A DNA stretch of 64,000 bases, taken from assembly GCA_964473525.1 (NCBI GenBank), contig CAYYPK010000018.1, forward strand, positions 73,910 through 137,909. Direction: 5' to 3'. The notes under the pieces were generated by a model. It saw only the letters and a program-made list of their open reading frames with translations, was not told where the DNA came from and did no database searches. Made by a program: the position numbers and the translations under genes. The DNA is from GCA-2687025 sp964473525. GTDB taxonomy: Bacteria > Poribacteria > WGA-4E > GCA-2687025. Shown in pieces: positions 9,212-18,378 of this stretch (the stretch's first letter is position 1; every line of letters begins with the position of its first letter).

Positions 9212-9513
9212 TACCCCGTTCGCGCCTTCTTGTGGTCGGCAATCCGTTCACGACCTCTGGCTTCGATGTCGTCGAAGAACGCGTCGAGCTCGCCTTCGCT
9301 CTGGACGGCGATCCCCTCGCCCCGGTCGAGCTGGTCAACGCCCTTCCGAAGCTCCGCCGCTACCGCCGCCTTGGGCATCATGAGCTCGTGGTCGTATTCC
9401 TCATCGAAGACGCGGAGGGCCTCGGCGACGGCCGCTCCTGCGTCGCCGTATTTCCCTGAGTCGACCAGGCGCTTGACGATATTCTCTTGCTCTGGCGCGA
9501 GCTTTATGTCCAT
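9211..9513 (-). CDS. ParD-type antitoxin
   Basis: A 100-residue protein: an N-terminal ribbon-helix-helix-like segment ('MDIKLAPEQENIVKRLVDSGKYGDAGAAVAEALRV', read in parts) is followed by an acidic, charged C-terminal tail that would wrap the toxin. ParD proteins bind ParE and repress their own promoter. The ATG at 9513 has an AGGAG ribosome site eight bases upstream, which decides the start over the longer open frame to 9594. It directly precedes and overlaps the toxin gene. The C-terminal part is longer than in minimal ParD proteins. Confidence 0.85.
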   Translation of the reverse strand: MDIKLAPEQENIVKRLVDSGKYGDAGAAVAEALRVFDEEYDHELMMPKAAVAAELRKGVDQLDRGEGIAVQSEGELDAFFDDIEARGRERIADHKKARTG

Positions 9514-9655
9514 CAGATCTGCTCCTGCCGAGTTCAGGATGGCGCGCCGGGGGCGAACTGTCAACACAGTCCGAAACGCGCCAGACGTCAGCACGGGATG
9601 CGCCTGGGGCCACCGGCTGTCCGATCGTGCGGCGAGACGTCAGCGGAACACCCCA

Positions 9656-11410
9656 TCACCCCTTCATTCCCGTTAGTGTAACGCCCTGGATAAAGTACCG
9701 CTGCGCGAAGAAGAAGATCACGACGACCGGCAGCGTCATGACCGCTGACGCCGCCATGAGCATGCCGTACTCCGTCGCGTGCATCGACTGGAACAGTTGT
9801 AGCCCGAGGGACAGTGTCATCTTGCTCTCGCTGCTCACGTAGATGAGCGGCCCCAGGAAGTCGTTCCACGCGCCCATGAACTGGAAGATGGCGATGGCGG
9901 CGAGCGCGGGCTTCACGAGCGGCAGCATGATCCGCCAGTAGATGCCGAGGAAGCCACAGCCGTCGATTTTCGCCGCCTCCTCCAGATCGCGTGGTATCCC
10001 AAGCAGGAACTGGCGCAACAGGAAGATGTAGAACGCGCTCCCGAAGAGCGAGTTGATCCACAGCGGGTGGATCGTGTCGTACAGACCTAACTTCCGCATG
10101 ATCATGAATACGGGGATCATCGTGACCTGCCCGGGTAGCATCATCGTGCTGAGCAGGAGCATGAACACGTAGTCTCGACCCGGCCACGCGAGCCGGGCGA
10201 ACGCGTAGGCTACCAGGGAGCAGGAGAACAGTTGCGCCGCGATGTTCAGCGCCGTGACGAGGACCGTGTTGCGCACGAACAGCCAGAACTTGATGAAGGT
10301 CGCGGCCTCGGCGTAGTTGCGGATGAATTTGCGGAACACCGCGCGCGGGTAGCTCGACGGGCGCAACGTGAGCGTGACGTCGACGCGTCGTTCATTGCCC
10401 GAAGCGGGCGTCCCGTCCACGGGGGCCAGCTCGATGTTGTCCCTCTCGTGCACGTCACGCTGGCCGTGAACCTGTAGCGTCACTTCCTGCCACAGGTAGT
10501 TCTCCAACACGATGGGCTCGTCGGTCCTGTACGTCGTGTCGCCGAGCGTAACCTCCGCGCTGAACGTGTGGTACGACTCGTCGCCGCGTATGGGTACGGT
10601 GATGGCGCGGATCTCGGACGCGGGCGTCGGCGACGTAAACACCGTGCTGATGTACGCCGCGTACTGCTTCCGAGGGGCGTCGCGGTAGTCCGTCCATATC
10701 TCCGTGGCAGCGCGGGACTCGTCCGTGACGGGCACCAGACGCGCGTCGCTACGGCTGGACGTCCAGCGCACGTCTCCCACCGCCTGCTCGATGCGCGACA
10801 TCGCCTGTACCGTAGGCGATCCGAGACGGATGGCCCGGTACAGCAGTTGCGATCCCGCCGCGACCTTGTCCTCCGTCACCGATGACGTAAGTTCCGCCTG
10901 GATGCGGTTGATCGGCTCTGACCAGAGGGTGTCGGGCTTCTCTTGCAGGATGCGCGCCCACAGGTCGCGCGTAATGTGTCGGCGCAAGTCGTTCCGCTGC
11001 GCATCAGGAGTCTCGTTGCGCACGAGGATGGGCTGCGCAGCGTCCCACAAGATGGGTTCGAGGCGCTCCCTGAGGAACCGCCACGACGTCTCGTCCATGC
11101 CTTCGGGGCGGTCGAAGTCGCCCGAGTCAGCATCCGCGACGTAGGGCGTCCGATCCACGTAGTACGGCAGGCGTGGTATGAGCCTGTCGAACCAGTTCGT
11201 CGGGTCGGCGAATATCTCGCGATCCCACTTCAGGCTGGTGGCTACGAGCCACAGGAACGGCAGCGCGAAGACGAACGCCCCGGCGACGAGCGCGGCGTAC
11301 AGACCAGCGCGTTCCGCGACACGCCCTCGGACATCAATGCCCAAGAGGGGCCGGGGCGGCGGCGTGGACGTTGGGTCCGAGCCAGCGGGCTCGGGAGCGC
11401 TATCGGCCAA
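9656..11410 (-). CDS. MalG-type sugar ABC permease with large extracytoplasmic insert
   Basis: Inner-membrane permease of a CUT1 sugar importer, 584 residues against the usual 280 or so. The first membrane helix is at 36-60. The remaining five helices start near 375, and the cytoplasmic EAA loop ('EEAAKIDGCGFLGIYWRIMLPL', read in parts) is near 477, where the ATPase docks. Between helix 1 and helix 2 lies a roughly 300-residue hydrophilic insert, which by topology faces the periplasm and contains beta-rich segments. The TTG start lies 3 bases after the stop of the upstream fused gene, with GGCGAG as a possible ribosome site; no ATG or GTG is available before helix 1. No ATPase gene is nearby. 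Confidence 0.85.
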   Translation of the reverse strand: MADSAPEPAGSDPTSTPPPRPLLGIDVRGRVAERAGLYAALVAGAFVFALPFLWLVATSLKWDREIFADPTNWFDRLIPRLPYYVDRTPYVADADSGDFDRPEGMDETSWRFLRERLEPILWDAAQPILVRNETPDAQRNDLRRHITRDLWARILQEKPDTLWSEPINRIQAELTSSVTEDKVAAGSQLLYRAIRLGSPTVQAMSRIEQAVGDVRWTSSRSDARLVPVTDESRAATEIWTDYRDAPRKQYAAYISTVFTSPTPASEIRAITVPIRGDESYHTFSAEVTLGDTTYRTDEPIVLENYLWQEVTLQVHGQRDVHERDNIELAPVDGTPASGNERRVDVTLTLRPSSYPRAVFRKFIRNYAEAATFIKFWLFVRNTVLVTALNIAAQLFSCSLVAYAFARLAWPGRDYVFMLLLSTMMLPGQVTMIPVFMIMRKLGLYDTIHPLWINSLFGSAFYIFLLRQFLLGIPRDLEEAAKIDGCGFLGIYWRIMLPLVKPALAAIAIFQFMGAWNDFLGPLIYVSSESKMTLSLGLQLFQSMHATEYGMLMAASAVMTLPVVVIFFFAQRYFIQGVTLTGMKG

Positions 11411-11413
11411 TGA

Positions 11414-13897
11414 CTAAGACTCGCCTGACTCGTAGTGGACCCATCGCGGGGCCAGCTTGAACTGTATGAGCGTCAGAACCAGGACGATGCCGAACAGGAT
11501 CCACGCCATCGCGGAGGCGTAGCCCATGCGGAAGTACTGGAAGGCGCTGTTGAACAGGTAGTAAACGTAGAACAGCGTGGCATCCACCGGCCCGCCCTGC
11601 GTCATGATGTACGCCTGCGTGAATATCTGGAACGTCCCGATGACGCCCATGATGAGGTTGAAGAAGATGTAGGGACTCAGCATCGGCAGCGTCACGTGCA
11701 CGAAGCGGGAGACGCGTCCCGCCCCGTCGATCTCGGCCGCCTCGTAGAGATGCTTCGGGATGCCCTTGAGGCCAGCCAGCCAGATGATCATGCTGGACCC
11801 GGCGCTCCACAGGCCCATGAGGATGATCGCCGGCTTCGCCAGACGCTCCTCTTGCAGCCAGAACAGACCGTCTGCTCCGATCGCCGTCGCGAGCTTGGTG
11901 AGGAGAGGTTCCAGACCGGTGAACCGCAGGGCGGAATTCAGCAAGCCGCTCTCGGGGTTGAACACCCAGATCCACAGCACGCTGCTGGCGACCACCGGGA
12001 CGATCGCGGGCAGATAGAAGATCGTACGGTAGACGGCGATGCCCTTTACCTCGGTGTTCAGGAGCATGGCCAGACCAAGACCTACCGCCATGCCCAACGG
12101 AACGCCAAGGACCATGAACGCCGTGTTGCCCAGCGACTTCCAAAACACAGGGTCGCGTGTGAGCAGATCCGCGTAGTTCTTGAAGCCGACGAACTTCGCG
12201 GGGTGGAGCACGTCGTATTCCGTCACGCTTAGCAGGATGGACGCGAGGATCGGCCCCGCCGTAAAAGCCAGGAAGCCGATGATCCACGGCATCGCGCATA
12301 CGTAGCCAGCGATGCCCTCGCGCACCGCGTCGGGTCGCCACGTGCGCACGCGGTTACGCTGCGCCCTGCTGATGGCCAGCGCGGAGACTATCCCCACAAT
12401 CGCCAGCAACGCAGGCACGGCGACGACCCAGCGCATCCTTCCGTACGATCTATCCTCGTAGATCCGGTCCAGTTCCTTCTGCACCTCGCCGGCGCCGATA
12501 GCGAGCGCCTCCTCGGGCGTGTACTGGTTGTACGTGGCGCGTTCGAGAGCGCGGCGGTGTTCGTCCCAGAGAAGCTGGCCGACGGGCGTTACCGGGCGGA
12601 ACCGGCTAAACGGCATCAGGTCGACGCACATCTTGTAGTAGCGTTTGTAGTTCGCGGGTAGGTCCGCGTTGGCGTCCACGAAGTCTTGCCGCACGCGGTC
12701 GTTGATGCGGCGGTTCGCGTTGATCTCCGGGACGTAGAGGCGTCCGCGGGCGCGGTTGTATCGCTGGCGCACGCGGTTGTCGAGGAGCGTCGCCTCCTCG
12801 CTGACCATCCACCGGATGAACTCCCACGCTACCTCTGGATTCGGCGCCCCCTTGGGGATCGCCCACGAGAATCCGCCCGACCACGTCACGGGCTCGTCCG
12901 CGAGCGCGGCGGGACGTGGCGCCGGCGCCGCGCCCCAGTTAAGACCCGGTTTGTACCGGGCGATGTTCCCCATCTCCCCGTTGCCGTTGATCTTCATGGC
13001 GACGGTGCCGTTGAGGAACGGGTCCAGCACGCCCGACTGGAAGGTCGAGATGAAGCTCTCAGCGGCGGCGCGGCCGCCAAGAGCGTCGTAAACGTCCGTC
13101 ATGTACGTCAGGGCTTCGGCGATTCTGGGGTCGTCGAGCGTGCAGGTGCGCCCGTCAGTACTCATGAACTGGCCGTTGTTCTGCCAGCCGTAGAGATAGA
13201 GCCAACTGTTGCCGTAGTTGGGGATGAAGCCGACACGGATGAGATTGCCGGCCGCGTCCCACTTGGACAACGCGACGGCGTACTCCTTCAACTCCGCCCA
13301 CGTACGCGGGGGCACGGCCTCGCCGGCGGCGTCCACGTAGCCAGCGGCGATCAGCAGGTCTTTGTTGTAGAACAGGACGCGGTCGTCGGTGCTGTTGGGT
13401 ATGGCGTACACCTTGCCCTCGTACGCCGCCTCCATCCAGCAAGCTCTATAGAACTCCTCCTCGCGCACGGTCCAGGGGTCGCTGGGGCTCTGTGCGGCGA
13501 GGAAGTCGTCGAGAGGGATGAAGGCCTCCCGGGCCGCCCAGCCGCCCACCGAGAAGCGGTCCTGGTTGATGACGTCGGGAGGGGCGTCCGCCGCGATCGC
13601 GGTCATGAGCCGTTGCGGGTTCATGCGCCCGCCCTGCACGGACTTCACGACCTCTACGGGGCCATACTGCTCGACTCTCTCTGGGTCCGCGTTCCACCGC
13701 CGCTCGAACTCCGTCATCGCGGCGATGCGCCCTAGCTGCGATTCGCCCTCGCCGAGCCCCCACACGATGAGTCGCACTTTCTCCTTCGGGAGATCGGTCG
13801 CGTTGTCTTCGGGCGTGGCGTCGGCGCTGCCCTGCGCCCACAGACACGTGGGCAGGCATAGCAAGGCGGCGAGCAACACTCTGGACAGCGGGGTCAT
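11414..13897 (-). CDS. Fused sugar-binding protein and MalF-type ABC permease
   Basis: An 827-residue fusion. Residues 1-21 are a signal peptide ending 'LPTCLWAQ'. Residues about 30-480 are a family 1 extracellular solute-binding protein ('DRVLFYNKDLLIAAGYVD', 'VTWSGGFSWAIPKGAPN'). A single membrane helix near 487-510 brings the chain into the cytoplasm. Residues about 525-827 are a MalF-type permease with the EAA loop 'YEAAEIDGAGRVSRFVHV'. The topology is consistent: binding domain outside, permease with both ends inside. It is normally two genes. It pairs with the downstream MalG-type permease to form one importer, probably for an oligosaccharide processed by the glycoside hydrolase of this cluster. 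Confidence 0.88.
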   Translation of the reverse strand: MTPLSRVLLAALLCLPTCLWAQGSADATPEDNATDLPKEKVRLIVWGLGEGESQLGRIAAMTEFERRWNADPERVEQYGPVEVVKSVQGGRMNPQRLMTAIAADAPPDVINQDRFSVGGWAAREAFIPLDDFLAAQSPSDPWTVREEEFYRACWMEAAYEGKVYAIPNSTDDRVLFYNKDLLIAAGYVDAAGEAVPPRTWAELKEYAVALSKWDAAGNLIRVGFIPNYGNSWLYLYGWQNNGQFMSTDGRTCTLDDPRIAEALTYMTDVYDALGGRAAAESFISTFQSGVLDPFLNGTVAMKINGNGEMGNIARYKPGLNWGAAPAPRPAALADEPVTWSGGFSWAIPKGAPNPEVAWEFIRWMVSEEATLLDNRVRQRYNRARGRLYVPEINANRRINDRVRQDFVDANADLPANYKRYYKMCVDLMPFSRFRPVTPVGQLLWDEHRRALERATYNQYTPEEALAIGAGEVQKELDRIYEDRSYGRMRWVVAVPALLAIVGIVSALAISRAQRNRVRTWRPDAVREGIAGYVCAMPWIIGFLAFTAGPILASILLSVTEYDVLHPAKFVGFKNYADLLTRDPVFWKSLGNTAFMVLGVPLGMAVGLGLAMLLNTEVKGIAVYRTIFYLPAIVPVVASSVLWIWVFNPESGLLNSALRFTGLEPLLTKLATAIGADGLFWLQEERLAKPAIILMGLWSAGSSMIIWLAGLKGIPKHLYEAAEIDGAGRVSRFVHVTLPMLSPYIFFNLIMGVIGTFQIFTQAYIMTQGGPVDATLFYVYYLFNSAFQYFRMGYASAMAWILFGIVLVLTLIQFKLAPRWVHYESGES

Positions 13898-14024
13898 GCG
13901 CGGTCAGTCCACGGCGCGTGGGGAGACGAGGCGTGGTGAGGAATCTAGCACCCGCTCCCCCAGACGGTCAACGATGCCGTAGACACACCGCCCTTCCCGA
14001 AGCATCGCGCGGCGCAGACGTGTC

Positions 14025-14050
14025 AAGGGCCCCGCCCAAGCGAGGCCCTT
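14025..14050 (-). terminator. Hairpin downstream of the 85-residue membrane gene
   Basis: Read on the minus strand this is an 11-bp stem (AAGGGCCTCGC / GCGGGGCCCTT, one G-U pair) with a TTGG loop, 30 bases after the stop at 14080. There is no clear T-run after it, so it may be a weak intrinsic terminator or an RNA 3' stabiliser between this gene and the transporter operon. Confidence 0.5.
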
Positions 14051-14079
14051 TCACGAAATCAGTGAGTCCGAAGCTGGCG

Positions 14080-14337
14080 TCACGAGGGTCCAGCCTTCTT
14101 GGCGATGTCCATCTTGTACCCGGCGATGAGACCGACGAGTTCCGTCACCCCGAACGCGACGAGGAACGCCGTCCAGAAGTCCGGATGAACGAACGTGTTG
14201 AACATCCCCGGGGAGTCGCCCACGGCGATCGTGCCCGCGAGGATTGCAATGGCCGATGCGGGAACCGTAGTCAGCACAAGCGCGAGGGCCATGCTGGCTA
14301 GCGGGGCGGATTTCTGGTCCTGGGGTTGTGTAGCCAT
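14080..14337 (-). CDS. Small two-helix membrane protein, unknown function
   Basis: An 85-residue protein with two hydrophobic segments, about residues 15-40 ('SMALALVLTTVPASAIAILAG') and 52-76 ('FWTAFLVAFGVTELVGLIAGY', read in parts), and a charged C-terminus. I do not recognise a family. The ATG at 14337 has a strong ribosome site (AAGGAG, six bases upstream), which supports a real gene and rules out the slightly longer frame to 14364. It is monocistronic by spacing, with a hairpin downstream. Confidence 0.6.
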   Translation of the reverse strand: MATQPQDQKSAPLASMALALVLTTVPASAIAILAGTIAVGDSPGMFNTFVHPDFWTAFLVAFGVTELVGLIAGYKMDIAKKAGPS

Positions 14338-14531
14338 ATCAGGCTCCTTCCAGAGATCCGGCAACGTCTCATTTGCTCAAGTGATAGCCTGGTACCGCCG
14401 TATCGGAAGGCCGAACAGGGGGAGCTTCAGGCGTGCGAAGGCGGGGCAGGCCGAGGGAAATCGCGCGGGCGTCAGGCACGACTTGTGGGGCCGTCGAGGG
14501 CGGCCACCCACGCGAGATGTCGGTCCTGCCC

Positions 14532-15071
14532 CTACGCCTGAGAGCCGGGGTCAACGTCCACCTCATCCTCCACAAGGCTGACGGCGATGAGAAAGCCACG
14601 CGCGCGCTCGGTGAGGGGGTAGCGGTTCACGGCCGCCCAGAACGCGGCGGAGTGGTTCGGGTGGATGAGATGCGCTAGCTCGTGGACAATGACGTAGTCT
14701 AGAACCCAGTCCGGGTAGCGGCGTAGGCGGTCGCTCAGGCGAATCGTGCCGTGGGCGGGGGTGCAACTGCCAAACCGGTGGTTCTGGTTCGTCACGTACC
14801 GGACGGACTCGAACCGCAACTCGCCGTCGAAGTATTCGCGGTTCAGGTGCCGCGCGCGTCTTGCTAGGTCGTCGTCGGGGGCGTGCTGCTTGCGCGCCCG
14901 CTTCTTCGTCAGCCGCGCGGTCAGCTTATCGATGATCTCCTGAAGCTCATGCTCGCGGATGTTCGCGGGCGCCCGTATCTCAACGACGTCGCCGTCCCAC
15001 TTGGCGGCGACGGTCTTCTTGCGACGGGCGCTCCGTATCACGCGAATCTCGGGGCTGGCGCCGTTTGCCAT
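14532..15071 (-). CDS. YgjP-like (DUF45) zinc metallopeptidase
   Basis: A 179-residue protein of the YgjP/WSS1-like metallopeptidase family. The zinc motif HELAH is at 130-134 and the third ligand is His140 in 'HPNHSAAFWA', the usual spacing for these minimal gluzincin-type enzymes. The family's central 'RFGSCTPAHGTIRLSDRL' region is present near 99-116. Members are cytoplasmic and mostly uncharacterised; bacterial YgjP has been linked to restriction-modification neighbourhoods, but no such genes are adjacent here. The gene is divergent from the LamG-like exported protein. Confidence 0.9.
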   Translation of the reverse strand: MANGASPEIRVIRSARRKKTVAAKWDGDVVEIRAPANIREHELQEIIDKLTARLTKKRARKQHAPDDDLARRARHLNREYFDGELRFESVRYVTNQNHRFGSCTPAHGTIRLSDRLRRYPDWVLDYVIVHELAHLIHPNHSAAFWAAVNRYPLTERARGFLIAVSLVEDEVDVDPGSQA

Positions 15072-15194
15072 GTGCGATCGTCTCTGGCGCGGGTGAGTAT
15101 GCAGTCGTCGGCCCTCTCGCCGTCTTGCGAGGGCATGGCCGAACCCTTAGAGTATACGGGTCGCGCCGGAAGACCGGAAGACAGGGAGCGTGCA

Positions 15195-15941
15195 ATGGTT
15201 GGCAAGCGGACGGCGACAGTAGTCGTGGGCGTTCTGGCCATCGGTTTCGCGGTCTCCGCGGCCGTCGCCGTGGAGATACACTACGAAGAGAACTTCGACG
15301 GCCTCGACGCAGGCGACGCCGACGGACAGGGCGGTTGGGCGGTGGGAGCGCCAGCGAACCAGGCCTCTACGATTATCACGGCGGACGAGAACCGCGAAGG
15401 CCCCGGCAAGGCGATGGAGGTCAGCGCAAATCAGGAAGTCATCCGCGAATTCGACCCGCACATATCCAGCGGCGTGCATTTCCTCTCGGTCTGGCTCAAG
15501 TTCGCGAACGTCGATGCCTCGAACACGCTACACATCTACATGGGTGACGAAGTGCGCGAGTGGAACGCGGGTCCCGTGATTCGCATCGGGTCGCAGTCTG
15601 GCGGCGGCTTCGATCAGGTCGGCGTACACGACGGAGGGGCCGCGCAGCCGGTCGCGCCTATCCTCGAGGGCGAGTGGCAGCACATCTTCGAGGTCATGGA
15701 CGTGGACAACCACACGTACGATGTCTACGTAGACGACGAATTAGTCGCCGACGGGTTCGCATGGCGCAACCCCGCTACCCACAAGTCGCTCGGCTGGCTC
15801 ATGCTCGGATTTGATGGCGGGGTCGACCTCATCGGCTACTACGACGACATCGTGTTCGGCGAAGGGGACGAGCTGCCGTTGTCCGTCGATGCGGGCCACA
15901 AGCTTGCGACGACCTGGGCAGATGTAAAGAGCGCGCGCTAG
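15195..15941 (+). CDS. Exported LamG/concanavalin-like protein with KLATTW tail
   Basis: A 248-residue secreted protein. Residues 1-28 form a signal peptide or N-terminal anchor ('TVVVGVLAIGFAVSAAVAV'). A beta-sandwich follows, with carbohydrate-binding features ('EENFDGLDAGDADGQGGW', 'LEGEWQHIFEVMDVDNHTYDVYVDD', read in parts). The last 20 residues are 'LSVDAGHKLATTWADVKSAR', a short basic tail. From memory, similar KLATTW endings occur on many secreted proteins of Poribacteria-like genomes, so it could be a sorting or anchoring signal (inference). The ATG at 15195 has GGGAG seven bases upstream; the open frame further upstream overlaps the divergent peptidase gene and is not used. Confidence 0.7.
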   Translation: MVGKRTATVVVGVLAIGFAVSAAVAVEIHYEENFDGLDAGDADGQGGWAVGAPANQASTIITADENREGPGKAMEVSANQEVIREFDPHISSGVHFLSVWLKFANVDASNTLHIYMGDEVREWNAGPVIRIGSQSGGGFDQVGVHDGGAAQPVAPILEGEWQHIFEVMDVDNHTYDVYVDDELVADGFAWRNPATHKSLGWLMLGFDGGVDLIGYYDDIVFGEGDELPLSVDAGHKLATTWADVKSAR

Positions 15942-15959
15942 CTGCTGTTAGGAGGGGAT

Positions 15960-16649
15960 GTGTCCGCATACGATCACGACCCGGCATATCTGGCGCTGAA
16001 GGAATGGGACATCGCCGTCGGCGCCTTGCTGCAAGGGGAGCTTGGCTACCTTGCGCGCAAGGGCGGCATCCACGAGCCGGGCAACCGGTTCCTGCGCGAC
16101 GCCGCGCGCTTCTGGCTGTTTCCCACCTACGAGCACCAGTTCGAATACGTCGATGAGGGTATCGACGCTCTCAAGCAGCCCTGGGCGACACAGCTCACGG
16201 GCGCGCGCGTCCGCCACCGTACGGACGACGAGGCGGAACGGTCGGGCGTTGGCGCGCACACGCCAGCAGACATCCCCATCCGTGGCTACGTCGAGACGTG
16301 TGGGGTGCACGAATTCTGGACGGGTGAGTCCATCGCCGCGTTGACGGACATGGGCATCTGGACGCAGGCGTTCGTGGAGGCGCGGCTACGCTGGAAACCG
16401 CGCGAGCCGCTTTCTGTGTTCAGACTACGGGCGTTCAGGTTGGAAACGCCGTTGCACGTGCCAGCGGATGAGGTACCCAAGAAGTGCTATAGCTGGCTCG
16501 AACTGCCGTTCGCGTTGGCGGATCACGAGGGCGAGACTGTCGAGCACGCGGGGTCGGCCGAACTTGCGCAGGTCTGCGAATCCCTGGAAGAATCGCCGGA
16601 GGAGCGCGCCGCGCGGGTGCAAAGGCGCGTCCAGATGGTATCATCGTAA
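15960..16649 (+). CDS. DUF1802 family protein
   Basis: A 229-residue protein matching the DUF1802 family of cyanobacteria and other phyla: 'ALKEWDIAVGALLQGE', 'LARKGGIHE' and 'FWLFPTYEHQ' are the characteristic blocks. The function of the family is unknown. The GTG start at 15960 follows an extended purine-rich ribosome site (AGGAGGGGAT). It lies 18 bases after the LamG-like gene and may be cotranscribed with it. It is predicted soluble, with no signal peptide. Confidence 0.8.
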   Translation: MSAYDHDPAYLALKEWDIAVGALLQGELGYLARKGGIHEPGNRFLRDAARFWLFPTYEHQFEYVDEGIDALKQPWATQLTGARVRHRTDDEAERSGVGAHTPADIPIRGYVETCGVHEFWTGESIAALTDMGIWTQAFVEARLRWKPREPLSVFRLRAFRLETPLHVPADEVPKKCYSWLELPFALADHEGETVEHAGSAELAQVCESLEESPEERAARVQRRVQMVSS

Positions 16650-16839
16650 CAGGTTTGAAGCTGCGGCTCTGTCCGCAGGTGTGGTTTATCCCGAATGCTG
16701 GCGGCGAGGCACGCGTACCGTCGGGCGCCACGCGGAGCCGAAATCGAAAGCTGGTTCGTAGCTTGACGCTACGCACGTACCCCTTGGCGGCGCTACCGCA
16801 CACCGCGCGTGTCACGGAACGTCCACGGAGTTCGATTGC

Positions 16840-18378
16840 ATGAAGAAGCACGGCCGCTCGTTATCCTTCATCTTCCCGGTCGGCGTCATCACGGTCGTGC
16901 TGGCGTTGATGCTGTTCAACCAAAGCCGCGCTCAGAACCGTGAAGACTCCATGTATCAGTACGTGGAGCAGCTCTCCGAGATCATCGAGAAGTCCCGCCG
17001 CAACTACTACAAGGACGTCGATGTCGACAAGATGATGGAGGGAGCCATCAAGGGCGCCGTAGCGTCGTTGAACGACCCGTATTCCTTCTATCAGGTTCCG
17101 CAGGCGCAGCAGCGAGAGCGCGAAGATCTCTTCTATGGACAGTTCGGCGGCCTCGGCATTCGCATCTACGCGGACCAGCAGGGCGAACACGCGCTGGTGA
17201 AGGTGTCGTCCGTGCTTCCCAACACCCCCGCGCGACGCGAGGGCATTCAGGCGGGTGATTCCATACTCGAGGTCGAGGGCGAATCCGTCGTGCTGGGCGG
17301 CGCCTCAGGCCTGACGATGGACGACGTTGTCTCTAAGCTCCGAGGGCGCGTGGGCGAGCCGGTCACGATCACGGTTGCGCGTCGCAATCATGTCGGGACC
17401 AAGGAGATCACCCTAACGCGCGAGGTGATAAAGCCACGCAGCGTCGAGTGGGAAATCCTCGAACCGGGTATCGGCTATGTGAAGCTCGACAGCTTCAAGA
17501 ACCAGACTTCCGAGGAATTCGGGAAGGCCGTAGAAGCCATCAGGGTGGCGACGGACCTGACGGCTCTTATCCTTGACCTGCGCTCCAACCGGGGCGGCCT
17601 GTTGACCGCCGCGCGAGAGGTGTCCGACGCGTTCCTCTCGGGAGGGCGCATCGTGTCGACGCGCGGCCGTGAAGGCGGTCGTCGTGAATTCGACCGCGAG
17701 TACCTGGCGGACGCAGACCTGCTGGTCAGCGATGATGTCGAGGTGGTGATCCTCATCAACGGCGCCAGCGCCAGCGGCTCGGAGATCGTCGCCGGCGCCA
17801 TCAAGGACCATGATCGCGGTATTCTCGTGGGCGAGAAGACGTTTGGTAAGGGCGTGGTGCAACAGCGCTTCGAGCTGGAGAGTGGTGGCGCGTTGTCGCT
17901 TACCATCTCGTCCTACTATACGCCGGACGGCACGTCCATCGACGGCGAGGGCATCTCCCCGGACGTTCCCGTGGAACCCGCGAAGCTGACGGACGAGGAA
18001 GCCTTCGCGCGTGAGCATGCCCGCGACGAGCGCATCGTGGACGACTTCGTCATCGCCTTCCTCGAGTCCTACGAGGACACCCACGCCGAGACCCCGAAGG
18101 ACTTCAAGACACTCGAACCGCGCTTGGGCGAGCTGACGGCGATCCTCGAGGAGGAGAACATCCATCTCTCCGAGAAGACCGTGTGGCTCGAAGCTCGCGC
18201 CATCTTCGACCTCAACGTCGGCACCGAACGCGTCGTCGACCGCGACAACGATGCCCAGCTGACCGAGGCGCTTCGGGTTATACAGGAAGTGGGCGTGGCG
18301 CAGGTGCTCAGCGGCGCCTACCCGCCCGCGGAGGCCGTCGAGGCCGGGGATTCCGAAGAAGCGGCGGTCGTCAACTAG
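16840..18378 (+). CDS. ctpA: S41 C-terminal processing protease CtpA
   Basis: A 512-residue tail-specific protease acting in the periplasm or cell envelope. An N-terminal membrane anchor or signal spans residues 8-26. A PDZ domain lies around 100-190 ('GLGIRIY', 'VLPNTPARREGIQAGDSILEV' read in parts). The S41 catalytic core has the nucleophile Ser312 in 'NGASASGSEI' and Lys337 in 'GEKTFGKGVVQ', so the Ser-Lys dyad is intact. These enzymes remove C-terminal tails from envelope proteins. The C-terminal roughly 130 residues are charged and helical. There is a 190-base intergenic region upstream in which I see no recognisable feature. Confidence 0.93.
   Translation: MKKHGRSLSFIFPVGVITVVLALMLFNQSRAQNREDSMYQYVEQLSEIIEKSRRNYYKDVDVDKMMEGAIKGAVASLNDPYSFYQVPQAQQREREDLFYGQFGGLGIRIYADQQGEHALVKVSSVLPNTPARREGIQAGDSILEVEGESVVLGGASGLTMDDVVSKLRGRVGEPVTITVARRNHVGTKEITLTREVIKPRSVEWEILEPGIGYVKLDSFKNQTSEEFGKAVEAIRVATDLTALILDLRSNRGGLLTAAREVSDAFLSGGRIVSTRGREGGRREFDREYLADADLLVSDDVEVVILINGASASGSEIVAGAIKDHDRGILVGEKTFGKGVVQQRFELESGGALSLTISSYYTPDGTSIDGEGISPDVPVEPAKLTDEEAFAREHARDERIVDDFVIAFLESYEDTHAETPKDFKTLEPRLGELTAILEEENIHLSEKTVWLEARAIFDLNVGTERVVDRDNDAQLTEALRVIQEVGVAQVLSGAYPPAEAVEAGDSEEAAVVN

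Noticed and set aside
12686..13735. A 349-codon plus-strand open frame
   Set aside because: It is antisense to the binding-protein part of the fused transporter gene and has no plausible composition.
14883..15194. N-terminal extension of the LamG-like protein gene
   Set aside because: The frame is open, but it lies over the divergent metallopeptidase gene, and a ribosome site with signal peptide start occurs at 15195.
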